60,031 bases of DNA from Brachionus koreanus (lineage: Eukaryota; Rotifera; Eurotatoria; Ploima; Brachionidae), in assembly GCA_016987375.1 (NCBI GenBank), contig PJRA01000196.1, positions 1,160,964 to 1,220,994 on the forward strand. Reading direction: 5' to 3'. Below are positions 11,574 to 23,445 of the stretch, piece after piece; positions within the stretch are counted from its first letter, which is position 1, and every line of letters begins with the position of its first letter. A program made the translations under genes and the position numbers. The notes beneath the pieces were generated by a model, which was given only the letters and a program-made list of their open reading frames with translations, did not search any database and had not been told where the DNA came from.

Positions 11574-13469
11574 ATGTGCTTTAATTCAAAAAAGTGCTGC
11601 ATATCCATATGGTCGAGCTGGTATTCGATCCTAATTGTATTCATACACGCCGTATTGATTCGCGATCGACTAAACGCTATTTTAGATTTAAAAAAATCGC
11701 TCAATGATCCATCTAGACGACACCAAGGCTTCAATGAACTATGGTGGAAGCCGAACCACGACAATAGCATCTCAAAAACTTCTTCTCGCTTTCTCTCGCT
11801 GCCCAAGTCAGACCTTAACGAAGAGTACACAGCTCGCATTTGTCTCACTAGTCTATCTATCATTTTCTCAGCCATATTTTTTTTCACATCAAACAAAAAA
11901 ATAGGCAATTTTTCCAACGATGGTGTAAAACTTGGCCGCGACTTTTTTGGCGAAAAACTTCACCACCACAATCACATGAAACAAAGCTCAGACTCTATAT
12001 CGATCATTCAGTCAAAAGAAGCATCCAAAAGATGCCAAATCAAACTGGTCGGTCTCATTTGGCGCCATTTTTTGCCAATAAACTCAACACTACATCTTTT
12101 GTCCATAATTTTTTTACTAATTCAGGATTTAATCTACGACCAGAACAACATGGTCGTCCATCAAATAAACTTAATGCTGAACAAATCGTGTCTGAATCAA
12201 AACAGCACTCAATGTTTAGTCGACATTCTGATCAATTTGAAAAACGAAAATAATGCACTTAGCCAAAATTCATTCCTATTCGAAAAAATAGCCAAACACA
12301 GACTGGAATTGATCAGCGTTTGTTTGGCCTATTTGACAATGAGCATTAGGTATGGATCAGTCTTCTGGTACACAAACAAAACCCTTGCCTATGTCATATC
12401 ATCAATTGGTTTGTTCAACATGTTTGAACAACTTTTTCAATTGTACATATTTTTGTACATATACAAACAAAACATGTTTGACAATTTGTTCAAGAGTGCC
12501 CAAGTTGAATTAAGTGTTACCATGACCGATTATGGACCAAATGCTCAGCAAACTTTACTAATCAATAATCATCTAAAACTTTATTTTTTATATTCATTTT
12601 TAAGCTTGTCTATTTTGTCTAGTCTAATTCCCATTTATTCATTTAGTTATTTAAAATACAAAGAAAGATATTTGATTGAGGAAAGTTTGTTTATTAAAAG
12701 TGGTTTGCAAGAGAAACTGTTCGACTCAAGTTCAATAGATAAGATGGACAAATTGCTAGATGATCAATGCTTGAAATCTGGTCTGGATGTGGCCGGTCAA
12801 AAAAACAACTGCTTCAATTATTGTCCACATTTGATAGCCACTCTTCAACTAGTTGTCATTTGTGCTCTCAAATTGCCATTTTCATACGATTTAATCATTT
12901 ATTTCAATATGTACAAAGATAATGTGCTCATGGTGGCCATTATAAATGAGATTTTGCACACAATTCTACTTCTTTTTGTGTGGTTAATTTTGACTTTGAA
13001 GACTGAATGGCAAATGCATTTGCGCACATCTTTTTCAGTGTGCCATTGGACTTATCATTTGAGATTAAGTGAGAAAAGTAAGCACAAAGAAGATGTGAAA
13101 ACAGTGTCGGCCAAAGTAGAAAATGAGAGCGATTTTTTCAATTCGGATACTTTGTACAGAGATGAGATTAGAAAATCAAGCCGCAATTTGCTACAGCAGA
13201 ACCGAAATTCGGCCAGTGTAGTGCCGGCCTATGTTCGGCCTGAGAATAGACTGAACCGCATGTCCCAGCCAACTTATCTGTGCTCGTCCACTCCCTCAAG
13301 TCGATTCAACATTGCCCAACATGTGGCCTCCAATTTAGAGATTCCTGTTCTAAATTCGCCTGGTTCTATTCACAAAAGCTTTAATCAAAATGTACCATCG
13401 GCCGCATACAATCAAACTGTGTTGTATTTAAAACGACCATCTGCAAGTGAATATGAAAGTAGAGTGTGA
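11574..13469 (+). CDS. Tincar-like multi-pass membrane protein
   Basis: An uninterrupted frame of about 630 residues opens after a stop at 11532; the first ATG is at 11574. It has about eight hydrophobic segments: WSSWYSILIVFIHAVLI near the start, one each near residues 90 and 150-180, two around 235-300, one near 345, and two between 425 and 480. A hydrophilic Ser/Asn/Arg-rich cytoplasmic-type tail follows. The count and layout fit Drosophila tincar, an eight-pass membrane protein, and the WSxWYS start and HLRTSFSVCHWTYHLRL segment after the last helix are what I would expect of that family. I could not run a search, so the family name is provisional; that it is a polytopic membrane protein is safe. 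The frame could extend upstream to a splice acceptor at 11537-11538, so earlier exons (for example 9182-9230) are possible. AATAAA at 13619 follows the stop by 150 bases. Confidence 0.6.
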   Translation: MCFNSKKCCISIWSSWYSILIVFIHAVLIRDRLNAILDLKKSLNDPSRRHQGFNELWWKPNHDNSISKTSSRFLSLPKSDLNEEYTARICLTSLSIIFSAIFFFTSNKKIGNFSNDGVKLGRDFFGEKLHHHNHMKQSSDSISIIQSKEASKRCQIKLVGLIWRHFLPINSTLHLLSIIFLLIQDLIYDQNNMVVHQINLMLNKSCLNQNSTQCLVDILINLKNENNALSQNSFLFEKIAKHRLELISVCLAYLTMSIRYGSVFWYTNKTLAYVISSIGLFNMFEQLFQLYIFLYIYKQNMFDNLFKSAQVELSVTMTDYGPNAQQTLLINNHLKLYFLYSFLSLSILSSLIPIYSFSYLKYKERYLIEESLFIKSGLQEKLFDSSSIDKMDKLLDDQCLKSGLDVAGQKNNCFNYCPHLIATLQLVVICALKLPFSYDLIIYFNMYKDNVLMVAIINEILHTILLLFVWLILTLKTEWQMHLRTSFSVCHWTYHLRLSEKSKHKEDVKTVSAKVENESDFFNSDTLYRDEIRKSSRNLLQQNRNSASVVPAYVRPENRLNRMSQPTYLCSSTPSSRFNIAQHVASNLEIPVLNSPGSIHKSFNQNVPSAAYNQTVLYLKRPSASEYESRV

Positions 13470-13618
13470 ATGTCAAATGTTTGTTAGTGAATGAAAAAAA
13501 AATTTTTTTGTTATAAAAGTGCTAGTTACATGTTTAATAATTTTTATATGAATCTATTTTTTTTATATTATAAATTTATAAATTTTTTGTTTTCTACATT
13601 TAATTTCCATTTAAATTT

Positions 13619-13624
13619 AATAAA
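13619..13624 (+). terminator. Polyadenylation signal of the tincar-like gene
   Basis: AATAAA lies 150 bases after the TGA of the tincar-like frame in T-rich 3' UTR sequence. In DNA this AT-rich the hexamer is common, so position is the main support. Confidence 0.4.
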
Positions 13625-13699
13625 CTTTATTAATCAGAAATGGTGTAGCATGATGTTTAGAAATGTGATACCCTATTTCCTAGAAGACGTGCACTAAAA

Positions 13700-15020
13700 A
13701 GTCGAAGAAGCATGTATTGTGCATGCCGAGACATACGGCTGTACTATTTTAAAAAAATGATTAAAATTGCGACACATCAGAGTCGGATCTTGGGAATTAA
13801 ACAAACAAGGCATTAAGTTAAAGTTTTTAGTTATTGATAAAGCATTAATACTCAAAAATATTGGTAAAGTGCGGGAATTTAAGATACAAGAAAATAAAAT
13901 ATGTTAAAATAATACATTATAATAGAAGGTTCAATTTAAAGGACAAGACAGGAATCAATAATTATATTTCTTTTGTATATTTCAATATATTTTATCTTTT
14001 TTTTGAAGTTGTTAGCTTTGAAACTCTTATTCCCCAAAAAAATTTCAAAAAGTAAAACCATTAATTTATTATATGCAAGATTTAAGATTTGTAAGTAAAA
14101 TGTGCAATGATATTAATGGGGACACTTTAGATGAAACTATCGGAGAATGAGGAATTAGATAATTTAAAAATTAATTTGTTTAAATTAGAATCGTTAATGT
14201 ACGAAAAGCAATCATTTATTAACTAGGTGATTTTTAAGTAAGCATTAAAATCCTGTAGCTTGTAAAATTAAAAAAAATGAAAAATGAGAAAGAAGATTGA
14301 TTCTTTTTTATTATTTTTAAAATTTAATAGTCTGTGTAATTATAAAATTTTAATTATATAAGTAAAGCATTGCTTACGCTTTTCTCTTAAAGCTATTAGA
14401 AAAATTAGTTGTTTTCTATTTCAATTTTAAATTTGAAACTTGGTTACCATCAAGGTTTTTTCCATAAAAGGAACAATTATAAGTAGCATTTTGTTCTAAT
14501 GATTTTGTTTCATTATACCTTTTTATTCAAAATAAATAAAATAAAAAATGAATTGATTTTTAATTTTTAAATAAATTTAATAATTTTTTAATGTCACTGC
14601 TGTCTAAGCGTCTAGAAAATTCTTATCCCCAACCACTAATTTATAATAACCAATTTTGTTTGAATTTCAAGAGAATTAAAATTAAATTCTTTTCACTTTG
14701 GGATTTTAATTTTGTGAATTCTCTTTTTGAATTAAATTAAAAAGGCTGTCGATGAGCTCCTTTTATCAAGCTCCTCTTGATTTTTTGGAATCTAACAAAA
14801 AAATATTTAAAATCTTGACAAATTTTTTGTTTCGTTTTGAAAAAAAAACAGAAAGCTAAAAACTTACTCATGTAAATGTTGTAATATTTAAAAAACTATT
14901 GGCAAAAATATTTGAATGAAGTGAGATTTTAATTACATGGTTTTAGATTTGGACATTTGTGTCAAACATTAATCCATCAGTATTTAAGTGGAAAAAAATG
15001 ACTAGTTTTTTGTGATAGGA
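13700..15020. other. Intergenic DNA
   Basis: Short frames here are low-complexity and unsupported. No RNA gene seen. Confidence 0.4.
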
Positions 15021-15028
15021 AATAATTG

Positions 15029-15452
15029 CATATTTATCTTTGGATGAATTCTTGAATAAAGACCTTGACTACGCTTTTTGGCCTGACTTAGCATCTGCTC
15101 ACTATTCAAGGGAATGCATTACATTGATGAACGAAAACGTAAATTATGTGGCCAAAGACATCGACCCGCCAAATGTCCCTCAAGCGCGCCCAATCGAAAA
15201 TTTTTGGAGTTGTTTGAGTGAAAAAGTATACGAAGGAGGTTTGACTTAAATTTTGTGAAATCCCTTATGACGGGGGTCAAAGCAAAGCTCACAAAAATCG
15301 GTCACGATGGAGTTTTTTCACTATTTAAAAATCATAATTCTATTGAAAAATAAATTCTTTACATCAGTAAAAAAAAACTAGAACTTAATATCATTTTTAT
15401 TCTTTGAGATATTCGCTTTTAATTTTTGTCCATTTACTAATGCATCACCCGT
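15029..15452 (+). mobile_element. Mariner-type element, 5'-truncated copy
   Basis: The fragment encodes the C-terminal part of a DDE transposase: FWPDLASAHYS (second catalytic Asp), then PQARPIENFW (catalytic Glu), with 36 residues between Asp and Glu. It ends with the inverted repeat CATTTACTAATGCATCACCC at 15431-15450, followed by TA at 15453. It is closely similar to the longer copy at 52404-53945 but lacks everything upstream of the second Asp block, has a small deletion before DLDYAFWPD, and is frameshifted after KVYEGG. Confidence 0.85.
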
Positions 15453-15454
15453 TA

Positions 15455-16630
15455 GCAGTCTTAAAGCCGCACTTAAACATTGTCCAAGTATTTTTATCAA
15501 AACAGGTTAAATTAACTTAGACATTACTAAAACAATATTTAATCAGCCGTTATTCTATAAAAGGTTTTAAATTTCACATTTTCGACTTGGAATCTTTGAA
15601 AAGTCTGTTTCTTAATTGTTCTGTTCAAAAAATTATTTAATCAAGCGAAATTCAAAGATGTGAGAGCGTCTTTTGTTTTTCATAAGAAAATAAATAAAAA
15701 ATATGTACAATTAGTTTCTTTATTCTGTATTTTTGAAATAACCGTGACATTTGAGAGCTCATTACTTATGACTGCAGCCTTTAGTTAAACAATTATTGTT
15801 GTCACATCTAGTTAAAGTTAGAGTTGCAGGATCAAATGAGTTAAAATTATTTTTGTGTAAAAGCACAACTTTCAATTTTTTTTACTAATATTCATTTTAA
15901 TTTACACAATTTTGCTCTGTTTTTTGTTTTGTTTTGATATTAAATATCAATAAATAAAATTGTTGCTTACTTCAGCATTTTTGTTTTATATGTGCATGAT
16001 AAAATTCTTAAAAATACATTTTTCATGTTATTTTACCAAAATTATCAATTGTTAAAATTTTGACTTTATCAAGTTAAATGGTAAAATTAGCAACATTACG
16101 TAGATAAACCATAACAACGCTTACGGTAGCCATACTGTAAATCAAGTCTATCTTTGAAATATTAAAAAAAATTAGATAGCTTCAGATTGTGTTCGAATTT
16201 TTAATTCAAAAATTCAAATGGACTTTTGAGGACAAATTTTTCAATTCAACACTGGACTAACAACAACAAACATTTGTTTATAGAGCCTGAACATGTGTAC
16301 AACTTTTAACTATGGATATTAAATCCAAGGCAATTAGAAACTGGAATCATTCATTTGCAGCCATTAGTTGATTGTGTATATGCGAAGAGCTAGGAGCTGA
16401 AAAGAAGGCCAAAAGAAGTTCGGCAATGAAGCTAATTTAATCTTAAAAAAATTTTAAAAAATTAATGGTTGATTGAGTTCAAAAGTTTTAATTTTTAATT
16501 ATAAGTTTTAATTTAATTTTTATTAAAAAAAAAAATTGAAAAAAAAATCAGTTAAGTGCAATAATATTTCATCATTACTCTAATTTAAAAAAAAAAAGAG
16601 ATCAACTTTGAAATAATTTATTTTAAATTT
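15455..16630. other. Intergenic DNA
   Basis: Nothing identifiable apart from simple AT-rich sequence. Confidence 0.4.
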
Positions 16631-17815
16631 AAGATTTAAATTTTAGAGCAGGTTAAAATAATAAAATTTTGCACAGATAATTGTTGCTTGTATCCCAACC
16701 GTGGGCTGAAAAACAAACTATTGTTGATGAGTCTTATCAAAATTTGGAATTCATTGCTCGTCTTGTTAATTAAGAGAAAATCCACCCAAATACGTATGTT
16801 AAGTCTGTTACCTAGAGCAACTCCAAAGTCAATTTTATAAATCACTCGGATGGCAAGTGCTCATTTAGATAGACTTCAATTGCATAAGACCAACACGCCC
16901 TTTAATTTAAAAGCAATTTATCAAACTCACATTTTCGAGTCGTTTACTACTAGTTTAATTCTAATTCTAACAAACATTCATACACACACACACCTTCATT
17001 TCACTGCACAATCATTCTTTCGATTCATGATCATAATCACAGCTATCTATTTACTTCAAACGTCTCTTTAATTTAATATAAATTCAATTCAAAAATTTAA
17101 AAATTTTATTTAGTCTTTATTAAATTTAATAGATATCTTTAAAGATAAAATATGAAGTTTAAATATAAGTCAAATTTTCGATCACTACTTATCTGAGTCG
17201 GGGTTTGAAACCCATTAAGCTAAAAAAAAAATTATTTCAAAATTTCTATTTAAAAAAAATAGCTAGTTTTATGTTTGGGTGTAAAGTTTAGGTATCAAAG
17301 TATAGCTAAGTATCATCAATTGAGCGAATGATTATTAATTGTAGAACAAAATTTAAAATGCAATAAACAAAACACGTTTAGTTACCAAATACAATCGCGC
17401 CAAGCTACTCTGCTCGTTTAGGAAAGTAAAGCATTTCTAATCGATTTCATCTACATGGCAATGAATAATTTCTTTTCGGGCATTAATTATGAAAATTTAA
17501 ATCATCTAGTCGACTAGTGATTCTAATATTCTTTCATCTAAACTTAAGCTCATGATACATTCATGCATTTGCGTAATTAACTAAATATATGACACAAACT
17601 GATTGTAACTCATTTTCTATGAAAAAAAAATTTTTCTTCCAAATCATTTATTAAATTCATGATTTCTATTCCACCTAAAAATTTCATAACCAAAAGGATA
17701 TAAATATAATGTACAATTTGCCAGCTTAATTTTTTTCTATATTTATTTAATAAAAAAACCAAAATTTGTTTAGAACAAAAAAAAATTTTATCTTATCATC
17801 AAATCAAGCTTAAAA
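16631..17815. other. Upstream region of the ankyrin gene
   Basis: The part at 16850-17070 is less AT-rich and holds a short CA run (TACACACACACACC near 16981), more like 5' regulatory or UTR sequence than coding. Frames on both strands here (69 and 73 residues) have no recognisable domain and overlap head to head, so neither is called. The stretch 17330-17600 is also less AT-extreme and may be promoter-proximal; no TATA box is placed with confidence. Confidence 0.35.
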
Positions 17816-18568
17816 ATGAACGGAATGTGTGCTCTATTTGGATCAGTTACACCAGTGGTCAGTAGCTCTGACATGGCCGAAGACTCGGGCCGAATAACCA
17901 AGGTGGCTAGCAACTCGCGCATAGTCAAAGCCACTTTTCGCAAAAATCGATCTTCTTCCACAGCCCCTGGCCTATACTCCTACATGACCAGTCCAAAGCA
18001 AGTATTTGATCGATATATATTCGGCTATCACTTCAAAACCAAGCGAACCTTGTCCGAAGAGGCCGAGTGCGGTGACGAGATTTCAGTCAATACCTGGATC
18101 AAAGAAGGCTACGATCCAGACGAATTGGACGCATATGGATACACTCCTTTATTGAACGCCTCCACTCTCGGACGATCAAACGCAGTCGCAGAGCTTATTA
18201 AAAATGGCGCCAATGTAAACAAAAAAGGTCCTTTTGGATTCTCGCCTCTTCATGCCGCTGCTCAAGGCGGACACAGAGAAGTTGTAATCGAGCTGTTGCA
18301 AAATGGAGCCGACATAAATGCTCTTAACGATGATCACGATACACCCATGCATTTGGCTCTCAGATCTCAGCAAATCGAGATCGTCTACATGCTCCTCAGA
18401 AATGGTGGCTCATCAAAAATTCAAGGCTTTATGAAAAAAGACTGTGTTCAATTGGCAAAAGACTATGGACTAATTGACCTAGCCAGAACTTTGAAAAACT
18501 ACAACCCTTCTATTGGTCTACATGCTCAATCAGCTCCGGACATGAAGCGCCGCAGCATTTTTGTCTAA
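17816..18568 (+). CDS. Ankyrin-repeat protein
   Basis: A single-exon frame of 250 residues starts at an ATG preceded by A-rich leader. Residues 1-75 are basic and Ser-rich without a recognised domain. Three clear ankyrin repeats follow: about 103-135 (GYTPLLNASTLGR...LIKNGANVN), 137-168 (GFSPLHAAAQGGH...LLQNGADIN) and 170-201 (HDTPMHLALRSQQ...LLRNGGSS). A degenerate cap covers 203-228. The tail ends in basic MKRRSIFV. Ankyrin stacks mediate protein binding, so an adaptor role is likely, but the partner and orthologue are not identifiable by eye. Base composition is clearly more GC-rich than the flanks, as in the other genuine genes here. A downstream GAGA-rich stretch (18690-18730) lies in the 3' UTR. 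Confidence 0.85.
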   Translation: MNGMCALFGSVTPVVSSSDMAEDSGRITKVASNSRIVKATFRKNRSSSTAPGLYSYMTSPKQVFDRYIFGYHFKTKRTLSEEAECGDEISVNTWIKEGYDPDELDAYGYTPLLNASTLGRSNAVAELIKNGANVNKKGPFGFSPLHAAAQGGHREVVIELLQNGADINALNDDHDTPMHLALRSQQIEIVYMLLRNGGSSKIQGFMKKDCVQLAKDYGLIDLARTLKNYNPSIGLHAQSAPDMKRRSIFV

Positions 18569-20820
18569 TCAACCAAGCAAACATCAACTAGCCAATTTGA
18601 TCAATCAAATGCACATTTGAAACAAAAAAAAACCACTGCACCAAAGATTTTATTATTCAATTCATTTACATCTAATTGAGATTATATGATAGTAAGAAAG
18701 AGAGAGAAAAAGAGAATGACAAAGAGATTTATTCAATATTAGATGTATCTGAATTAAAACAAAATTTTTTTTTAGTAAATTTGTTCTCTGAATTATAGAT
18801 CTGTCTAAAAACAAAATTTTAGTTGTGTTTATGAAATTTTTTCTTCTTTAAAAATTTATTTTTATTTTTTTTCAAAATCGAATCGAACAGATCTCTAGTT
18901 TTATTGTTCAATTTAGGCTTAAGTGGTCTCAAATGCTTGAATTCACACAAGGACATAAAACAAATATCGACCCGATGGTCGTCTGCTTTTTGTCGAGTTT
19001 TCAAAGTTCCAAAAGCATTTGGGTTATGTAAAGATTTTTTTCTTTTTTTTTTTTTTGAGTTTTTTTTTTTGAATAAAAATTTGAGAAAAAATAATTTATT
19101 TTGTTTGTAATGATCATCTTTTTAGACTGTGATTAGATTGACTTTGATCCTTAGACAGTTAATCTTAATCTTTAATCATGCTCTTAAGAGCTGATGATCT
19201 TTCTAAATTTTAGTTTGGATGCAATAAAATTTATTTTTGGTCATTGCTAATTACTCACATTGTATGAGACAATAACATTTATTTAGAAATGCGTAAATTT
19301 TTATCAGATGCAAAAGCATGTGATTTTTTTACGCTCTTACATAAATTGAGAATAATTTTTAATTTAATTTTATTCTATTTATTGTTGATAAGCATCTCCG
19401 AGCTTTTGAAGCTGGTGTGCTAATTTTAATTAAAATGATTTCTTTTGTTATTGACTTGTTTTAAATTCAAAAATAAATTTCGCAATTTTTTATAATTATT
19501 TTTAGAATTTAAACGAGAACAAACTTTTAAAAATAATTCACATAATTTTATTTTAGATAAAGCAATGCCTCATATCAGAAAAATATTCGAAGCTTTCAAC
19601 AAGAATTATTTGGAAAATAAATAGAAGCAAAAGCTATTCTTTTCTTTTCTTTTTTTTTTCAAAAAACTCATCTTTTTCAGCTAAATTAATTTTTTTTTCT
19701 AGTATCATTCTCAAAAATTATCTTTTAAATTTGAAAAATTTAATTTTTTTTGAGGAACCAATATTTTAGATTAAAATAAACATCAATAATAAAGTTGAAT
19801 GCTTCAGAAAAAAAAATAAACAGAGCTCAAAAAAGCCTATTTATTCTTGAATTTATTTAAGTTACCAATGCATCTTCATAGGCATTGTAATTTTGGAACA
19901 AGAACAAAAAAAAATTTTAATTTTGATAGCTTTTTTTCTAGAGGCCTAAAATTGATCCTCTAAACTGTATCAGTTAATTTAAAATTTGTATTTACACAAT
20001 ATCTTGCACATTTAAACAGATGTTGCACACACTTAATTCAGATGATACAACTTTGTATCAGCTAAACAATTTAAAGAAGAAATTTTAGACATCTGTGAAT
20101 TGAAACTAAGAAAATAACTGTATCATAAAATCGCTAATTTTTCTTCATAAATTTAAATTAAATGTTTTACTTTTTTAAACAATTTTATTTTTTTTTGTTA
20201 CTATTTTTTAATTTCTGACAATTATTTTTGTTTCTAATTATTATTGACTTTAATATATCTAACTTATAAACCCTTATTTTATTTAATTTAGATAAATTTT
20301 TTTAATGTTTAAAATTAAAATTTTTATTACAAAAATAAAATGACAATTTAATTTTAATTATTTTCTTGAAAACAAAAATAATTGATAAATTTATATCAAC
20401 TGTGGTAGCTTGAATGTTGCATATTTCAACATCGATCTCTTGATCACAAAGCTAATTATAAATTTTTTAGTCAAAAAATCTAAGAATCATCAAATATCAC
20501 CATTAAAGTTTTTCGCTTCTAGCTTAAATTTAAACAATTAAAAATGTAAATTAAAATAAAAGTTGCTAGTTTAACTGTTATCTCTTTAATTATTTTTATT
20601 TATTTAAATTAATTTAAAGCCCCATATTTCTAGAAAATATAAAGTAAAGAATAAAATTAAATACTTAAAATGTAATAAATACAATTATGTAAATAAAATC
20701 TATCTTTTAGAAGTAAATGGTTGAACAATAATCAAAATAAGTTAGGTAAAAAGTTTTGAAAAACTTAACTTTGATAGAAAATGCCAAAATTGATTTGTTT
20801 TAATCAAGATCAATGATCAT
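18569..20820. other. Intergenic DNA
   Basis: AT-rich with long T and A runs. At 19960-20085 there are TGTATCAG/TGATACAA/TTGCACA words resembling the internal part of the inverted-repeat element at 46461-46779, so a decayed relative may be present. No genes seen. Confidence 0.35.
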
Positions 20821-20828
20821 TTAAAATT

Positions 20829-21045
20829 CTATGGATGCTTTATTTTTAGTAGTAATAGAAAATAAACATCAACTCTTATTTGAAAATTGGTCAAATCCAA
20901 CCTTTTAGCATTATTTAATCTTCTCAATTCTGGTATCATTCGCGTCGCTTTTTGAACCTTTTTCAATTCATTTTTATCTTGTACCCAGTACCAAGAGCTG
21001 TGGTCTAACAACCCAGTCACAAAATTAACAATGATTAATCGATGA
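20829..21045 (-). mobile_element. LINE reverse-transcriptase C-terminal fragment
   Basis: The minus-strand frame reads SSWYWVQDKNELKKVQKATR followed by MIPELRRLNNAKRLDL. This is the region after the RT active site in Jockey/CR1-like elements, where a VQ+RATRMIPEL motif is characteristic. Only about 65 residues survive. It is in the same orientation as most LINE fragments in the window. Confidence 0.75.
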
Positions 21046-21059
21046 AAATTGATAGATGA

Positions 21060-21736
21060 ATCATTAATGAGTTAGGAACCATTTCATCGAATATAATCGA
21101 TGAAATTATTATTTTATTAAATAAAAATTTATATTATTATAAAAAAATATTTTTATATCTTAAAAAATATTTTTGTTTAGATTTTTCAAGGTTTGTCAAA
21201 AAAATAAGACTTAAATAAAGTTGGTTGTCCCTTAGATGCGGAAATGGAAATGCGAAAAGAAGAATTCCGCCACTCATATTCAGCAGAATTTTTAAGCAAA
21301 TAATTTTTTTGAAAAAATTTTAAAAAAAAATTTATAAATTGCAATATCATTCTCTCATTGATTGTCACAATTCTAGAATTGTTCCCATTGTGAATCTCAA
21401 TTTAAAATGTTGTAAAAAAAATTTGAAAAAAAAAACGAGAAAAAAATGATCGTTTTTGACCGTGAATACCACTGGCTCAACACCGCACCAAACGAGTTTT
21501 TCACATTTTTGAAAAGTTTAAACCTGAAGACGGTTTCCATACCGATAAATTAAAATCCTAAATCGGTAATTTAACAAAAATAAAACTTTGAAACAAAAAA
21601 TAAATAAATTTATTTAAGGCGATGTTGTGATATTCTGGTCCAAAGATGAATTTAAGAGCCATGAATTGGTTAGTGATGGGATTTTACATTTTTAAATAAT
21701 TTTCTTCTCGTAATCAGAAAGTATATTCATTATGTT
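21060..21736. other. Intergenic DNA with one short frame
   Basis: A 35-residue plus-strand frame at 21447-21554 is less AT-rich than its surroundings but has no recognised domain. The rest is AT-rich and featureless. Confidence 0.3.
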
Positions 21737-21945
21737 AAGACCCAAGTCTTGACATCACTCTAATGCATTTTTCTGTTCCTTATTATTTTTGTAACTGCAG
21801 ATAAAACCACTAACATATTTTGATTTAGTATATAAACCATTGTTTTTGTTATTAAATTCGGATTCCAATAATGCATTTTTAAAGCAAAGTCTTTTTTATT
21901 TATAAATCCCACAAAAAGAAGTCTAAACAGGCTTCAACAGATAAG
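21737..21945 (-). repeat. 206-bp dispersed repeat, copy B
   Basis: Inverted copy of 7427-7632, from GTTAAGACCCAAGTCTTGAC to GTCTAAACAGGCTTC, with scattered substitutions. The copies are 14 kb apart in opposite orientation. Confidence 0.8.
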
Positions 21946-22258
21946 AAGAGGGATTGCATCTTTAGACAATAAATTATACTAAAAAGAAAGTCAAATGCTA
22001 ATCCTTCTAGTCAAAAAATTTTCAAATAGCCAATAAAATATTAAAATCAATCAATTTGGCATTAATCCGAAAAAAATTTCATTTATAATTGACCAAATGA
22101 TTCAACAATGATGCAGAGATGAAAGTTTTTCATGATTTGATTATTCCAAAAGATTGTTAAAGAATATGATGAGAATTTTTTGGTTTGAGTCCAAAAACAT
22201 TTTTCACCAGTAAAATTTTTGGTCAAATTTCATTTTCCAAAACTGATCAAAATTTTCT

Positions 22259-22382
22259 AGATGCGAAATTAAATTTTAATGCATTTTTAAAAATTACAAT
22301 CCTTTTTAAAAAGTCTAAAAATAAAGCTTTGAAATGTTACAAAAATAAAAAAATCTGCGATGACATCTAATTGTGCATTTAA
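22259..22382 (-). repeat. About 120-bp element with inverted ends, copy B
   Basis: Its reverse complement aligns with 7634-7754 over the whole unit, including the ATGCGnAATTAAATTT and CTAATTGTGCATTT ends. The plus-strand frame across it is low-complexity and not called. Confidence 0.45.
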
Positions 22383-22967
22383 AATTTTTGATCAGATATA
22401 AAAAACAAAGTTTTTAAAATAGAACTAATTAAAATAAAAATATATTCTTTTTTAAAATATGAATAATTTTTTTACAAAAAAAAAGACATCTAAATTGATG
22501 GTCAGTTTTTTTTATTTTATTGTAAATTAAAATAAGTTGTATTTCGTTCTGCATTAAAACAGATTTTATTTTTATAATGGCTTACTTATTTATTTAGAAA
22601 TTAATTTTTTTTTAATCGTTTAAAAAAAACATCGCAAAACATCGCATTTGCTCGCAGCTAACAAAATGTGAAGCAAGACGAAACTTTCTACCAAACCGAG
22701 TAGTAACATCAAGTCCCAAAATAGATCATCCGTATTTTGAGTGTTAAGAAATAAAATTTCATACGAAAATATTGAAGTGCTAGTGCTCTGGGAAAATAAA
22801 AATCATGAGATTGAAGAACGGATCAGAGAACATTTAAAATCACACAGCATATTTCCTTTTTTAAATTAAATAAAAAACTTAAGTAAAAAATTATTAATGT
22901 TTTAAATTAAAAATAAATTAACCATTCTGTCATAAACAATAAATTTGTTTATGTTTATAAATAATGA
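22383..22967. other. Intergenic DNA
   Basis: The part at 22670-22860 is less AT-rich, but no stop-free frame of useful length or homology was found. Confidence 0.3.
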
Positions 22968-23136
22968 TCTGGATTAGTGTTGGGAGCCGTACAAACGGTT
23001 GTTAATGCGATCAAGACCGCCTAAACGGACGGTGATAAAGGTGAACGGCCAATTGGGCGGTCAGACCGGCGGCCAAAATTTTGGACCGCGATGTTGGCAG
23101 GCCAAATGTACGGCCAAATCATTGACGATTCTGGAT
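22968..23136. repeat. GC-rich block bounded by TCTGGAT direct repeats
   Basis: A block of about 150 bases stands out by composition. It is packed with CGGTC, GGCGG, ACCG and GGCC words in both orientations. TCTGGAT occurs immediately before it (22968-22974) and after it (23130-23136). The left edge reads TAGTGTTGGG, which resembles hAT termini, but the right edge does not mirror it. Probably a non-autonomous insertion; family unresolved. Confidence 0.45.
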
Positions 23137-23445
23137 ATTTAATTAATAACTATTAAAATTTTTTTTTTTTTTAATTTACACTGATTATATTCGTTGTAAT
23201 AATTACTTTATTAATTTTCAAAATCTGTTAGAATTAATTTTTTTTTTTAAATTAATCAGATTTTAGGGATTAGTAGTAGTTATTAATTAAAAAAATTATA
23301 CTAAAGCATTGTTTATTTAATGTGGAATAAGTACAATTTAAAAATTTATAGAAAAAATTGAATAAATTAATTTAAAATTGGAATATAAGTGATAAAATTT
23401 ATGCTAGTTATCATGGTTTTTGCCTATTTTTAAAATCTTATAATT

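Noticed and set aside
11531..11917. 128-residue minus-strand frame
   Set aside because: It lies antisense to the tincar-like coding sequence and has no domain.
16636..17071. Two head-to-head frames (69 and 73 residues) upstream of the ankyrin gene
   Set aside because: No domain, overlapping divergent frames, and composition more like UTR or regulatory DNA.
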